Assembly: GCA_039177505.1 (NCBI GenBank)
Contig: JBCDFR010000002.1
Coordinates: forward strand, 103,435-167,434
Source of the DNA: JABSQH01 sp039177505
Lineage (GTDB): Bacteria; Actinomycetota; Acidimicrobiia; Acidimicrobiales; Ilumatobacteraceae
Reading direction: 5' to 3'
Length of the DNA: 64,000 bases
Both the position numbers and the translations under genes were made by a program. The notes under the pieces are model-generated. The model had not been told where the DNA came from. It saw only the letters and a list, made by a program, of their open reading frames with translations, and searched no databases. Positions 54,724 through 63,606 of this stretch are shown here, piece after piece; positions within the stretch are counted from its first letter, which is position 1, and each line of letters opens with the position of its first letter.

Positions 54724-55257
54724 TCAGCTGCCGGGTTCATCGGCGACGATGAAGCCGAACGCGCCCGACTCGAGGTCGGCAATCGTGATCGTGACGTTGT
54801 AGATCGCGCCGCCTGGATCGGTGACGGCGCAGACCAACGAACCGCTCTGGTCGACCACCCGTGCGGTGTCGCCACAATCGACCGCACCCTCCGTCACGGG
54901 GACTCCCTCCCCGACGAGCGATGCGACGATGTCGGCTTCGAGCGCCTCGACGGCGTCGACGTTCAACAGGTTCATCGTCTCGATGTCGAACTCGCTCTGA
55001 CTCGTCGCCACACCCTGCCAGAGGATGATCTCACCGTCGGCTGACGTCGATGTGCAAGTGAACCCGTCGCCGTCATCAGCGTCGTCGGGCACGTCGCACT
55101 CGGTCGACAAATCGCCGAGTTGCAGTTCGCCGCTGAACTCCTCGTTGACGGCCTCGGCGACCGACTCGGAGTCGAGGGTGTCCGATCCGCCGACGTTGAA
55201 CGAGCATCCAGCGAGCGCAACGCCGGCCGCGGCAAGCCCGGTCCGAACGTAACCCAC
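54724..55257 (-). CDS. DUF4333-type lipoprotein
   Basis: A 177-residue predicted lipoprotein. The signal peptide has lipobox VALAGC (Cys18). The mature part appears to hold two DUF4333-like repeats, each with a two-cysteine pair: STECDV...DGFTCTS and GAVDCG...SLVCAVT. DUF4333 proteins are small actinobacterial secreted proteins of unknown role. It is strongly acidic overall. It lies 9 bp after the ACT-domain gene on the same strand and converges with glpK across hairpin copy A. Confidence 0.75.
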   Translation of the reverse strand: MGYVRTGLAAAGVALAGCSFNVGGSDTLDSESVAEAVNEEFSGELQLGDLSTECDVPDDADDGDGFTCTSTSADGEIILWQGVATSQSEFDIETMNLLNVDAVEALEADIVASLVGEGVPVTEGAVDCGDTARVVDQSGSLVCAVTDPGGAIYNVTITIADLESGAFGFIVADEPGS

Positions 55258-55266
55258 GCCGACGTT

Positions 55267-55926
55267 CTACACCGTCGACGTCAACAGCGCGTTTGCCAAA
55301 CGCGCCAGCAACGACACGCGCACCCGCTCGCGCTCGTGAATGGGATGCACCCCCCGGCCGGCGACCAGGGTCAGGCCAGACTCCTCCAACGGCGCCCACA
55401 CCAGGTCATCGGGAGCGGTGTCGTCGACCCCATCGAGGTGTCCGCTCCCGGCGATGAACGCCGCCAACCACGGCCCGGCAGGCGCATCGCCCACTGCGTG
55501 CACGATCTCTTCGTCGCGGAGCAACACGACCCACTCCGCCTCAGCGATGCGCTGCACGCCGCGGCACAAGATTTCCGCACGGTCCTCGACCGGACACTCC
55601 GCGAGCGCAGCAGCGATGCCCAGCGCCGCCAGACTGGGATCGGCGCGGTCTTCGTCGACCGCACGGATGCTCTCGACGTCGACGCCGTCGACTGCCGAGA
55701 CCTCGGCGGCGAGCAGATCGAGCACGCCGGCGTCAGGGAGACGAACCGACAACTCGTCGATCGCCCGACCAGCGCCGTGTTCGAGGATCTCGATCGCCAG
55801 CACGTCGCCGCGTACGGCGCCGATTCGGCTCGCCACCTGTCCGAGCGCGCCGGGCCGGTCGGGCATCCAGACGCGCACCACAACGGTGACCTGCTCGCTC
55901 ACGAGCCGTGAAGCTATCGACGTCAC
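55267..55926 (-). CDS. ACT-domain protein
   Basis: A 219-residue protein with an N-terminal ACT domain (VVVRVWMPDRPGALGQVASR then IGAVRGDVLAIEIL), a fold that usually senses an amino acid. A C-terminal ~120-residue domain (GVQRIAEAEWVVLLRDEEIV, then later LEESGLTLVAGRGVHPIHER) might be GAF-like, but this is tentative. No catalytic domain is attached, so a regulatory role is inferred. GTG starts at 55926 and 55902 are both possible. It lies 43 bp after the aminotransferase gene and may regulate it. Confidence 0.75.
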   Translation of the reverse strand: MTSIASRLVSEQVTVVVRVWMPDRPGALGQVASRIGAVRGDVLAIEILEHGAGRAIDELSVRLPDAGVLDLLAAEVSAVDGVDVESIRAVDEDRADPSLAALGIAAALAECPVEDRAEILCRGVQRIAEAEWVVLLRDEEIVHAVGDAPAGPWLAAFIAGSGHLDGVDDTAPDDLVWAPLEESGLTLVAGRGVHPIHERERVRVSLLARLANALLTSTV

Positions 55927-55969
55927 ATCAACGTGATGTCACACCCGTGTTACAACGACGTCGTCGCGA

Positions 55970-57175
55970 TCAGCCGAGCTTCGGCAGACCGCGACGCAGG
56001 TTCCGTATCGCCTGTTGGATCCGCTTCTCGTTCTCGATCAGAGCGAACCGCACGAACCCTTCGCCACCAGGGCCGAAGCCCACGCCGGGGGACAGCGCTA
56101 CGTCGGCATCGCGCACCACTGTCGAGCAGAATTCGACCGAATCCATCTCGGTATACGGCTCGGGGATGGGCGCCCAGACGAACATCGTCCCCTTCGGCTT
56201 GGGGATGTTCCAGCCGATACGCGCCAGACCGTCGATCAACGTGTCACGCCGCGATTGGTACGTGGCGCACACCTCCTTCGGGAAGTCCGGCGCCTCGTTG
56301 ATGGTGACGGTCGCGGCGATCTGAACGGGCTGGAACATGCCGTAGTCGAGATAACTCTTCAGCTTCACCAACGCCTGCACAACCTCGGAATTGCCGACGA
56401 GGAACGCCGAGCGCCACCCGGCCATCGAGAAACTCTTGGTCATCGAATACAGCTCGACGGCACACTCTTTCGCGCCCTCGGCCTGCAAGATGCTCGGCGG
56501 TCGGTAACCGTCGAATCCGACGTCGGCGTACGCGAAGTCATTGACGACGATCATCTCGCGTTCACGGCAGAAGTCGACGACTCGCTGCATGAAGGCAAGG
56601 TCGACGCAGGCGCCGGTGGGATTGTGCGGGAACGACATCACGAGCACCCGTGGCTTGGGCCAGCCCACCTCATAGGCGGTCTCCAGGCTGGCCATGAAGT
56701 CATCGTTGAACTGCTCGCGCGCGTCGGGATCTGCGAGGAACCGCATCGGCACCTGGCGGAGGTCGGAGCCGGCGAAGAGTGGTCCGTAGATGTGAATCGG
56801 ATAGCTCGGGCTGGGCACGATCGCGGCGTCGTCGTGGTCGAGCAGTACCCACATGAGGTGCGAGAAGCCCTCTTTGGAGCCAATCGTGTTGGTGATCTCC
56901 AGCTCGGGATCGAGGTCGACGTCCCAATGCTCCTTGTAGTAGCCGGCGATCGCCTCGCGCAGCTTCGGCAATCCCCGGCTCAGCGAGTAGCGATGGTTGC
57001 GCGGATTCTTGGCGGCCTCTGCCAGCTTCTCGACAGCGATGCGCGGCGACGGGATGTCGGGATTGCCGAATCCGAGGTCGACGACATCGGCCCCTGCCCG
57101 GCGTGCCTCGATCTTCAAGCCGTTGATGATGGAAAACACGTACGGGGGCAGGTTCTCGATGCGCCGGAATTCCAT
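55970..57175 (-). CDS. PLP-dependent aminotransferase, AlaC-like
   Basis: A 401-residue class I aminotransferase. Motifs are RIENLPPYVFSIINGLK, VVDLGFGNPDIPSPRIAV, SFPHNPTGACVDLAFMQRVV, NDFAYADVGFDGY and the PLP-lysine in ELYSMTKSFSMAGWR. The overall pattern matches AlaC-type alanine aminotransferases, which exchange pyruvate with glutamate. Glutamate- or other-substrate relatives cannot be excluded. It lies upstream of the ACT-domain gene and divergent from the pyrophosphatase gene, separated by 43 bp. Confidence 0.88.
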   Translation of the reverse strand: MEFRRIENLPPYVFSIINGLKIEARRAGADVVDLGFGNPDIPSPRIAVEKLAEAAKNPRNHRYSLSRGLPKLREAIAGYYKEHWDVDLDPELEITNTIGSKEGFSHLMWVLLDHDDAAIVPSPSYPIHIYGPLFAGSDLRQVPMRFLADPDAREQFNDDFMASLETAYEVGWPKPRVLVMSFPHNPTGACVDLAFMQRVVDFCREREMIVVNDFAYADVGFDGYRPPSILQAEGAKECAVELYSMTKSFSMAGWRSAFLVGNSEVVQALVKLKSYLDYGMFQPVQIAATVTINEAPDFPKEVCATYQSRRDTLIDGLARIGWNIPKPKGTMFVWAPIPEPYTEMDSVEFCSTVVRDADVALSPGVGFGPGGEGFVRFALIENEKRIQQAIRNLRRGLPKLG

Positions 57176-57218
57176 GCTTCGACGCTACCGGGTGAGGCGT
57201 GTGCGATGCTGGACGGAT

Positions 57219-57722
57219 ATGTCGAGACTCCCAGCCGACGACTGCGTATTCGTCGTGATCGAGATTCCCCGCGGCAGCCGGAACAAGTACGAGATCGACC
57301 ACGAGGATGGTCGGGTGTACCTCGATCGCCGGCTCTTCACCGCCACTACCTACCCCGCCGACTACGGGTTCATCCCCGACACATTGGCCGGCGACGGCGA
57401 CCCGCTCGATGCGCTGGTGCTGCTCGAGGACCCTGTCTATCCCGGAGTTGTGGTCGAGTGCCGGCCGGTGGGCGTGCTGTACATGCGCGATGAAGCTGGC
57501 GAGGACGCCAAGTTGATCTGCGTACCACCGAAGGAACCCCGCTTCGAGCACGTCCACGAGTTGGAGGACCTGCCGCACCAACTGTTGGAAGAAATCGAGC
57601 ATTTCTTCAATGTGTACAAGGCGCTCGAGCCTGAAAAACACTCCTCGAGCGAGGGCCTCGGCGATCGAGCCGCCGCATGGCGCGAGATCGACGAGTCCAG
57701 GGCCAATTACGTCTCGGAGTAA
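57219..57722 (+). CDS. ppa: Inorganic pyrophosphatase (family I)
   Basis: A 167-residue family I pyrophosphatase. The catalytic centre is DYGFIPDTLAGDGDPLDALV, with the usual Asp trio. NKYEIDHEDGRVYLDRRLF and AKLICVPPKEPRFEHVHELE are also typical. It hydrolyses pyrophosphate and drives biosynthetic reactions. The start ATG at 57219 sits just 43 bp from the divergent aminotransferase start, so both promoters overlap. It converges with the MFS gene across hairpin copy B. Confidence 0.97.
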   Translation: MSRLPADDCVFVVIEIPRGSRNKYEIDHEDGRVYLDRRLFTATTYPADYGFIPDTLAGDGDPLDALVLLEDPVYPGVVVECRPVGVLYMRDEAGEDAKLICVPPKEPRFEHVHELEDLPHQLLEEIEHFFNVYKALEPEKHSSSEGLGDRAAAWREIDESRANYVSE

Positions 57723-57757
57723 CCGACCGGGGTCTTGCAACCCAACGATCGCCCCGT

Positions 57758-57809
57758 TCTGTTCGCGGAGACGTGCGGATTTCGCACGAAATCCCCGGTA
57801 TTTCGGTCA
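57758..57809 (-). repeat. Hairpin repeat element, copy B (inverted)
   Basis: A 52-bp element oriented opposite to copy A. Its minus-strand first three bases are the stop codon of the MFS gene. Arms CGTGCG and CGCACG make a 6-bp hairpin around AATC. It lies between convergent ppa and MFS genes. The hairpin is kept in both copies although the loop sequence differs, which suggests selection on the stem. Confidence 0.75.
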
Positions 57810-59225
57810 GCCGTGGGCGCGGTGGTGGCGTCGGTGGAAGGGATGCCAGGTGCCGGCGGCGCCGCGGATGAGCGCGACAGCAACAATCACACCGACTAGG
57901 CCGAGGGCAGCATCGACGACGTAGGCATGTTTGATGCCGTCGACCAACGTCGACGCGGCGAGGACGATCGCCGTGTTCAGCCCGATGCCGATCGAGCCGC
58001 CGGCCACGTTGCCCATGTAGATGACCCCGCCGCCGAGGCTGGTGTCGTTCGCGTCGACCGCCGTCAACGCAGCGGTCGTGATCGACGAGTAGAAGAGCCC
58101 CACACCGAACCCGACGACGACCAACCCGGGCACGATCGGTCCGTACCCCTCACCGATGGTCAACGCCAGGTACGACGCGCCGACCACGAGTACGCCCGCT
58201 CCCCCGATGACAGACCCCCGGGCTCCGATCCTGTTGTACAACGGACCGGCGATGAACGAGACGGAGGCGAAGGTGAGCATCAACGGCAATAAGCCGGCAC
58301 CAGCACCAAGCGCCGACCACTCGAGTTCGTTCTGCAGGTACTGAGGCACGAACACGAGCACGCCGAAGTAGATCGCCGACACACACACGATCACGATCAA
58401 CGCGCCCATGAACGGGCGATTCTCCATGATCCGTCTCGGCACGAGCGCCGAGGACCCGACCCTGCGTTCGATCACGACGAACGCGGGCAACAGCACGACA
58501 CCGACGACCAGGCATGTCAGAACGAGGGGATCAGAGAACCCCTCGTCGGTGCCGACGTCGAGCCCGAAGAGGATCAGGATCACAGCAGCCGACAGACTGA
58601 GCATGCCTCGAACATCGACGCGCTCACGAACGCGCGCTTCGTCGTCGCGGACGAAGCGCCACGTTGCGAACACAGCGACGGCGGCGACCGGCACGTTGAC
58701 GAAAAAGATCCAGCGCCAACTCAGCACGTCGGTCAGCGATCCGGCGATCAATGGTCCCATCGCGTTACCGAGACCAGCGACGCCGGTCACGATGCCGCCA
58801 GCGAGACCGGCACGTTGCTCGCCGAGGATCGCATAGGTCATGCCGAGCACTGCCGGCCACATCAGCGCACCCCCGATGCCCATCAGTGCGCGAGCGCCGA
58901 TGAGCGTGCCGATGTCGGGGGCCAGGCCGCCGAGCAGCGAGAACCCTGCAAAGATCACCGCGCCAAGGATGAACATCCGCTTGCGCCCGAACATGTCGGC
59001 GAGCCGGCCACCGGTCACAATGAGCACGCCGAACACCACCGTGTACGCATTGATCACCCACTGGGCACGATTGAGCGTGGTGCCGAGGTCGTTCTCGATG
59101 TCGACGATGGCGACGCTTAGCGCAGTGAAATCGTTGGCGACGACGAAGATCCCCAGTGCCATTGCCACGAGCGCTAGGAGCGTCGCGCCATGCAGTTCGT
59201 CATCGGTTCCCACCCGGTCACTCAC
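57807..59225 (-). CDS. MFS transporter, DHA2 (EmrB/QacA) type
   Basis: A 472-residue transporter with about 14 membrane helices. The DHA2 signatures are ALSVAIVDIENDLGTTLNRA then QWVINAYTVVFGVLIVTGGR, LADMFGRKRMFILGAVIFAG (motif A) and GMGVGGALMWPAVLG-like GIGGALMWPAVLGMTYAILG. It is a proton-driven exporter of drugs or lipophilic compounds; the substrate is unknown. The start is GTG 59225; longer frames upstream lie in the glucokinase gene. It follows the glucokinase gene by 40 bp. Confidence 0.88.
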   Translation of the reverse strand: MSDRVGTDDELHGATLLALVAMALGIFVVANDFTALSVAIVDIENDLGTTLNRAQWVINAYTVVFGVLIVTGGRLADMFGRKRMFILGAVIFAGFSLLGGLAPDIGTLIGARALMGIGGALMWPAVLGMTYAILGEQRAGLAGGIVTGVAGLGNAMGPLIAGSLTDVLSWRWIFFVNVPVAAVAVFATWRFVRDDEARVRERVDVRGMLSLSAAVILILFGLDVGTDEGFSDPLVLTCLVVGVVLLPAFVVIERRVGSSALVPRRIMENRPFMGALIVIVCVSAIYFGVLVFVPQYLQNELEWSALGAGAGLLPLMLTFASVSFIAGPLYNRIGARGSVIGGAGVLVVGASYLALTIGEGYGPIVPGLVVVGFGVGLFYSSITTAALTAVDANDTSLGGGVIYMGNVAGGSIGIGLNTAIVLAASTLVDGIKHAYVVDAALGLVGVIVAVALIRGAAGTWHPFHRRHHRAHG

Positions 59226-59265
59226 CGCAGCTGACCGTAGCCGCAGCGTCGAAAGAAGCTGTGAA

Positions 59266-60288
59266 CTACGTGGCCGGGGTCTCCTCGAGCGGCAGCAACG
59301 ACGCCCCGACTGCACCCGACAGCTCCCCCCACTGAGAGATGACGATCTCTGGCAACGTTCGCAGATGCGGCTGATAGAGCAGCTCACGGAACCAACGCTC
59401 GATCGGTTCGAGATACACGTCGGCGCCCGCGGCCAGCCCACCACCGAGGACAAACATCTCGGGGTCGAGCGCGTTGGCCAGATTCGACAGACCGATGGCG
59501 ACAAAGCGGGCAAACTCGTCGACCACCGCAAGCGCCTCGGCGTCGCCATCCCGGGCCGCTGCCTGCACGTGTTCGCCGCGGACCGCCTGCAGGTCACCGC
59601 CGGCCAGGCCGATCACTACGTGTAGTCGCCCGCCCATGGCCGCCTCGCGGGCGAGCATCGCCAAGCCGGAGCCAGAGGCGTAGCGCTCCCAGCAACCGCG
59701 CCGGCCGCAGGGGCAATGCGGACCGTCCGGGTCGATGACCATGTGCCCGAACTCCCCGGCGTACCCGTTGACCCCGCGCTGCAACTGGTCGCCGGCGACG
59801 ACACCCCCACCGATGCCGGTGCCAAGCGTGACTAGCACGACGTCATGGCTCCCGGTCGCAGCGCCGATCTGCCACTCAGCGAGTGCGGCGCACGTACCGT
59901 CGTTGTCGACCCACACCGGCGCTCCAAGGCGTTCGGCGACGAGTTCGGCGATCCGCAGATCGGCGACACCGTCGAGATTTGGAGCCGCGCGGAGCACCCC
60001 ATGCCGATTGACGAGACCGGGCACACCCATGCCGACCGACACCACCTCGGCGTCTCGGGACGGATCGAGGTCACCACACAGCGAGCGGGCCAGCGCGGCG
60101 AGCGTGTCGATCAACTCGTCGTTGCTGCCATCGCCACGAGGTGTCACCAACCGTTGTTCGACGATGACTTCGAGGGCGACATCGTTGTCGGGGTCGTCCG
60201 TCGGCGACATGGTGACGCCGAGCGACTTGGTGCCGCCGACGTCGATGCCCACGAGGCGCCGACCGGGTTCGAGTTGGCGACCGGTCAC
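59266..60288 (-). CDS. ROK-family glucokinase
   Basis: A 340-residue ROK kinase with intact motifs: DVGGTK (16-21) and the ROK-class VWVDNDGTCAALAEWQ (catalytic Asp). The second phosphate motif is LGTGIGGGVV, with EFGHMVIDPDGPHCPCGRRG then CWERYASGSGL (zinc site). It probably phosphorylates glucose with ATP or polyphosphate. This contrasts with the degenerate ROK protein at 38.5-39.3 kb. It lies between the SRPBCC protein gene (51 bp) and the MFS gene on the same strand. Confidence 0.88.
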   Translation of the reverse strand: MTGRQLEPGRRLVGIDVGGTKSLGVTMSPTDDPDNDVALEVIVEQRLVTPRGDGSNDELIDTLAALARSLCGDLDPSRDAEVVSVGMGVPGLVNRHGVLRAAPNLDGVADLRIAELVAERLGAPVWVDNDGTCAALAEWQIGAATGSHDVVLVTLGTGIGGGVVAGDQLQRGVNGYAGEFGHMVIDPDGPHCPCGRRGCWERYASGSGLAMLAREAAMGGRLHVVIGLAGGDLQAVRGEHVQAAARDGDAEALAVVDEFARFVAIGLSNLANALDPEMFVLGGGLAAGADVYLEPIERWFRELLYQPHLRTLPEIVISQWGELSGAVGASLLPLEETPAT

Positions 60289-60339
60289 GTCAGATGGCGA
60301 TGTCTTCGCCAGCGCCCTGCTCGGTCAGCCGGCCACGGC

Positions 60340-60810
60340 TCAGGGAGCCGCCGGCGCGGTCGACGCTGGCGAGTCGGAACCCTCGGCGCGTACCTTGAGT
60401 TCGCGCACCGTGTTGAGAATGCGTACCTCGGCGCGTCGCTTGACGAATCCGGGCAAGGGCACGACGAGGTCGATCGCCAGGTCGTAGCGGGCCGTCGTCG
60501 TGCCGTCGGCGCCGGGTTCGAAGGTGAGTTTGCCGTCGATCGAGCGCTGAATGTCGCCGCGCAGCATCTTCCATCCGAGTACGCGAGGCGCATCGGAGTA
60601 GTCGTACAACAACGTGTAGTGGGTGCTGCGCCCGAGGGCGGATGCCCGGAACGCGACCTCCAGCGGGCGCCCCTCGTCGTCGTGACGATGAATGGTGACA
60701 TCTTTGATGTCACGCGCCCAGCTCGGGTACTGGGCGATGTCAACAGCGATCGCCCAGACACGCTCGGGCGAGGCGTCGATCGTAATGATCTCGGTCGCGG
60801 TCTCAGCCAT
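60340..60810 (-). CDS. SRPBCC (START-like) protein
   Basis: A 156-residue SRPBCC/polyketide-cyclase-like protein. The N terminus AETATEIITIDASPERVWAI is the typical first strand and helix, and DIAQYPSWARDIKDVTIHRH follows. These proteins bind a lipid or other hydrophobic ligand in a cavity. A relative (Rv2185c) sits near pimB in mycobacteria. The ATG 60810 is chosen; an in-frame ATG 9 bp earlier is possible. It overlaps the stop of the upstream membrane protein gene by eight bases. Confidence 0.85.
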   Translation of the reverse strand: MAETATEIITIDASPERVWAIAVDIAQYPSWARDIKDVTIHRHDDEGRPLEVAFRASALGRSTHYTLLYDYSDAPRVLGWKMLRGDIQRSIDGKLTFEPGADGTTTARYDLAIDLVVPLPGFVKRRAEVRILNTVRELKVRAEGSDSPASTAPAAP

Positions 60811-61408
60811 GAGGCCCATTCTGGTCGATTGATGCCGATGATGGGGCACCACCGCCGGTGACGTCGTCGTCGTCGGGACCGCCGTCGTCTGCAGGATCGT
60901 TCGTCGGGTGGTCACGGATCGCCGACGCGGTCGGCAGCCCCGGCCGTTCGAGCGGCGGGAAGTCGCCGTGAAATGCCGCCCACAGGCCGTTCAACCCGAG
61001 ACCGAACATCGGTACGAGAATACCCACCGCGAGCGATGAGCCTGGAGTGCCGTCGGGGCCGTTCGGCCGAGCCAGAGCGGTGCCGAGACCGACCCCAACC
61101 TGCACGATGAGCAATACGTTCATCGTGCGGCGGATGCGTGAAGGCGTCGGAGTACCGACGAGGAAGAACAGCTGCATCACCGAGAGTTGTTCGATGCGAC
61201 TTCGCTGCGCAGCGTTGTAGAACGCCCACAAGAAGGTGAACACGCCGACGGCAAACAGGCTCATGGCGGTGATCGCGCCGACCCATTGGGCCACAGTGGA
61301 AAACACGGTCGCGGCGGTCAGTGCGGTCACGGTGAACGCCGCGGTGCCGATGGCATTGGCCATCACGATCACGTCGCCGCGGTGGCGAACAGCGGGGGTC
61401 CCCGTCAT
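60803..61408 (-). CDS. Four-helix membrane protein of unknown function
   Basis: A 201-residue protein with four hydrophobic helices (about 16-36, 40-62, 96-112 and 126-146) and a disordered acidic tail from ~155. Hydrophobic stretches include ATVFSTVAQWVGAITAMSLF and VAVGILVPMFGLGLNGLWAA-like text. I cannot name the family. It starts four bases inside the end of the glycosyltransferase gene (ATGA) and overlaps the SRPBCC gene, so all three are coupled. Location in the pimB-type block suggests envelope lipid biology, by inference only. Confidence 0.75.
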   Translation of the reverse strand: MTGTPAVRHRGDVIVMANAIGTAAFTVTALTAATVFSTVAQWVGAITAMSLFAVGVFTFLWAFYNAAQRSRIEQLSVMQLFFLVGTPTPSRIRRTMNVLLIVQVGVGLGTALARPNGPDGTPGSSLAVGILVPMFGLGLNGLWAAFHGDFPPLERPGLPTASAIRDHPTNDPADDGGPDDDDVTGGGAPSSASIDQNGPHG

Positions 61409-62541
61409 GGGTCCAGTGTGCCGTCGTCGACGCCGAGCGCGGCTCCCAACCGACGGGCCAATACGTCGTACGCGAAGTCGTCGACGGCGCGGCGGCGCGA
61501 ACGACTCGCCATCGAGGCTCGTAACTCACCGTCGTCGAGCAGGGTGTTGAACGCATCGACCACCGCTTGGACGTTGTCCGGTTCGTCGATGACGAACCCG
61601 GTTTCGCCATCGAGCACGGCTTCGGCGGCGCCGCCGGAGTCGCCGGCGACTTGCGGCACGCCGCAGGCTGCAGCCTCGACGAACACGATGCCGAACCCTT
61701 CCTGTTCCAGACCGCCCCACCGGTTACGGCACAACATCGTGAACACGTCGGCGCAGGCATACAGCGGCGGCAGATCTGCGTTCGGAATCCTCCCGAGGAA
61801 CCGCACAGGAGCGTTGAGCTCGTCGGCCAGTCGCCGCAGTCGAGCTTCGTCACGTCCCCCGCCGGCGATCGCCAACAGCAGGTCGGGGCGAGTGTGCCGC
61901 ATGCGAGCGACGGCGCGGATCGCTGTGTCGAACCCCTTGCGCGGCACCAATCGCGAAACGCCAACGATCAACTCGGCATCGACAGGCAGCCCGAGGCGTT
62001 CGCGGGCGGCGGCGCGTGCCGCGTCGTCGAGCGGGTGAAAGGTCTCGGTGTCGACACCGCACGGCACCACCGTGATCGGCAACGTACGTCCAGCAGCGTG
62101 TTCGGCTTCGGCCGCCGGGTATCCGCCGGCGGCAATGATCGTCTTGGCGCCGCCGAGGGTGTACGCGAGCGCTTGGCGAGTGCCCGGGATCCGACCCGGC
62201 ACAGTGACCTCGGCACCGTGCAGGACGAGGTCGTACGGCAACCGCAGTGAGGGACCGACGAGGCCGAGCGGCACCGCGGGGTCCAGCACGACGCGGTCGG
62301 CGCCGACGTCGTCGGCCAACTGATCGATGCGCCGCACCATCCAGGGATGCGGAAGAAGCCACGGTTCGGGGGTGCGCTCGATGCGGTACGGCTGGGCTGC
62401 GTCGAACTCGGCGGCACCCTCATACGGGCTGGTCAACACGGCGAACGATTCGGGCGGCAGCCGGCGCCACCACTCCCACAGCAGCGATTGGATCCCGCCG
62501 ATCTTCGGCGGGAAGTCATTGGTGACCAGTAGGTGTCTCAC
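61405..62541 (-). CDS. pimB: GT4 mannosyltransferase, PimB-like
   Basis: A 378-residue GT-B enzyme. The N terminus HLLVTNDFPPKIGGIQSLLW matches mycobacterial PimB' (Rv2188c). Donor-site motifs are VGVSRLVPRKGFDTAIRAVA and EGFGIVFVEAAACGVPQVAG. It is predicted to transfer mannose from GDP-mannose to phosphatidylinositol mannosides on the cytoplasmic membrane face; the acceptor is inferred from the match. It starts at GTG 62541 (overlap with queG stop, GTGA) and is coupled to the membrane protein gene. Confidence 0.85.
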   Translation of the reverse strand: MRHLLVTNDFPPKIGGIQSLLWEWWRRLPPESFAVLTSPYEGAAEFDAAQPYRIERTPEPWLLPHPWMVRRIDQLADDVGADRVVLDPAVPLGLVGPSLRLPYDLVLHGAEVTVPGRIPGTRQALAYTLGGAKTIIAAGGYPAAEAEHAAGRTLPITVVPCGVDTETFHPLDDAARAAARERLGLPVDAELIVGVSRLVPRKGFDTAIRAVARMRHTRPDLLLAIAGGGRDEARLRRLADELNAPVRFLGRIPNADLPPLYACADVFTMLCRNRWGGLEQEGFGIVFVEAAACGVPQVAGDSGGAAEAVLDGETGFVIDEPDNVQAVVDAFNTLLDDGELRASMASRSRRRAVDDFAYDVLARRLGAALGVDDGTLDP

Positions 62542-63602
62542 GACGGCACCTCCGCCGCTCGCCGTGTATCGATTCGGCCGAGCGCCCAGCGGGCGTGCTC
62601 GGCGAGTACGTCGTCGGCGTCGGTTGCGTATCGCACCAGCAGGTCGTTGGCCCGTCGATCCTCGGGATCGGCACCGTTGCCCACAACGATCAGCGCGTTG
62701 CGTCGCAGCCACCGGACGTCACGCTCGGCGATGTACCACCACCCGCAGCGCTCTTCGATCCACTCGTCGGACGCCTCCAAGAGCTCGACTGCGGAGATCG
62801 CGGTGCGTTCGTCGCCGGTGAGCTCGACGGTGGTTCGCTCTCCGAGACGCACCGTGATCGGACAGACGTCTTGACATTCGTCGCAGCCGTAGATCCGGTC
62901 GCCGATGGCCGTACGTAGCTCCACCGGAATCGAACCGGGTCGTTGCAGTACCCAGGCCAAACAGAGATTGGCATCGATCACGCCCGGCGCGACGATCGCC
63001 GCCGTTGGACAGGCATCGATGCATCGCACGCACTCACCGCAGCCGTCGGGAGCAGGACGGACCGCCGGCGAGTAGTCGGCGCTCGTGATGATGCAGCCGA
63101 GCACGAAGAAGCTGCCGGCGCCGGGGAGCAGCAGGTTGGCATTCTTGCCGTACCAGCCGAGACCGGCGCGATGGGCCACCGCACGATCGACGATGGCGTT
63201 GTCGTCGGCAAAGGCGACGGCGCGGTGCCCGGCGCGGCGAATCGAGCGAGCGACGCTGCGCAATTCAGTGCGCAACGGGGCGTAGTGATCGACCCAGGCG
63301 TATCGTCCGATGCTGGCGTACGGGCCCGGTCCGCTGGGTGGTGGCGGCTCCTGGTCGGTGACATAAGAGCGCGCTGCGACGATGACAGAGCGGGCGCCGT
63401 CGACCGCGCGGCCAGGGTCGGTCGACCGCTCGGGGTTCCGGTAGGTGAACTGCATGTCGCCGTGCAGTCCGAGTTCACGGCGACGATGCAGCTCGGCGCG
63501 GGTATCGACGAGCACATCGGCCGGTGCCACCCCGACGTGGTGGATCTGGGCGGCGGCGAGAGTGGCGCGGATCGATTCGATCGTCGGCGGCGCAACAGAC
63601 AC
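62538..63602 (-). CDS. queG: Epoxyqueuosine reductase
   Basis: A 354-residue iron-sulfur, cobalamin-dependent reductase. Two [4Fe-4S] motifs are present: CGECVRCIDACPTAAIVAPG and GCDECQDVCPITVR. The N-terminal half has HHVGVAPADVLVDTRAELHR and RRELGLHGDMQFTYRNPERS, typical of QueG. It catalyses the last step of queuosine formation in tRNA. A HEAT-like region near the end is short. The start GTG 63602 gives the family length; a longer frame to 63872 overlaps the next gene. Located between the Cys-rich gene and pimB. Confidence 0.9.
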   Translation of the reverse strand: MSVAPPTIESIRATLAAAQIHHVGVAPADVLVDTRAELHRRRELGLHGDMQFTYRNPERSTDPGRAVDGARSVIVAARSYVTDQEPPPPSGPGPYASIGRYAWVDHYAPLRTELRSVARSIRRAGHRAVAFADDNAIVDRAVAHRAGLGWYGKNANLLLPGAGSFFVLGCIITSADYSPAVRPAPDGCGECVRCIDACPTAAIVAPGVIDANLCLAWVLQRPGSIPVELRTAIGDRIYGCDECQDVCPITVRLGERTTVELTGDERTAISAVELLEASDEWIEERCGWWYIAERDVRWLRRNALIVVGNGADPEDRRANDLLVRYATDADDVLAEHARWALGRIDTRRAAEVPS

Positions 63603-63606
63603 CCAC

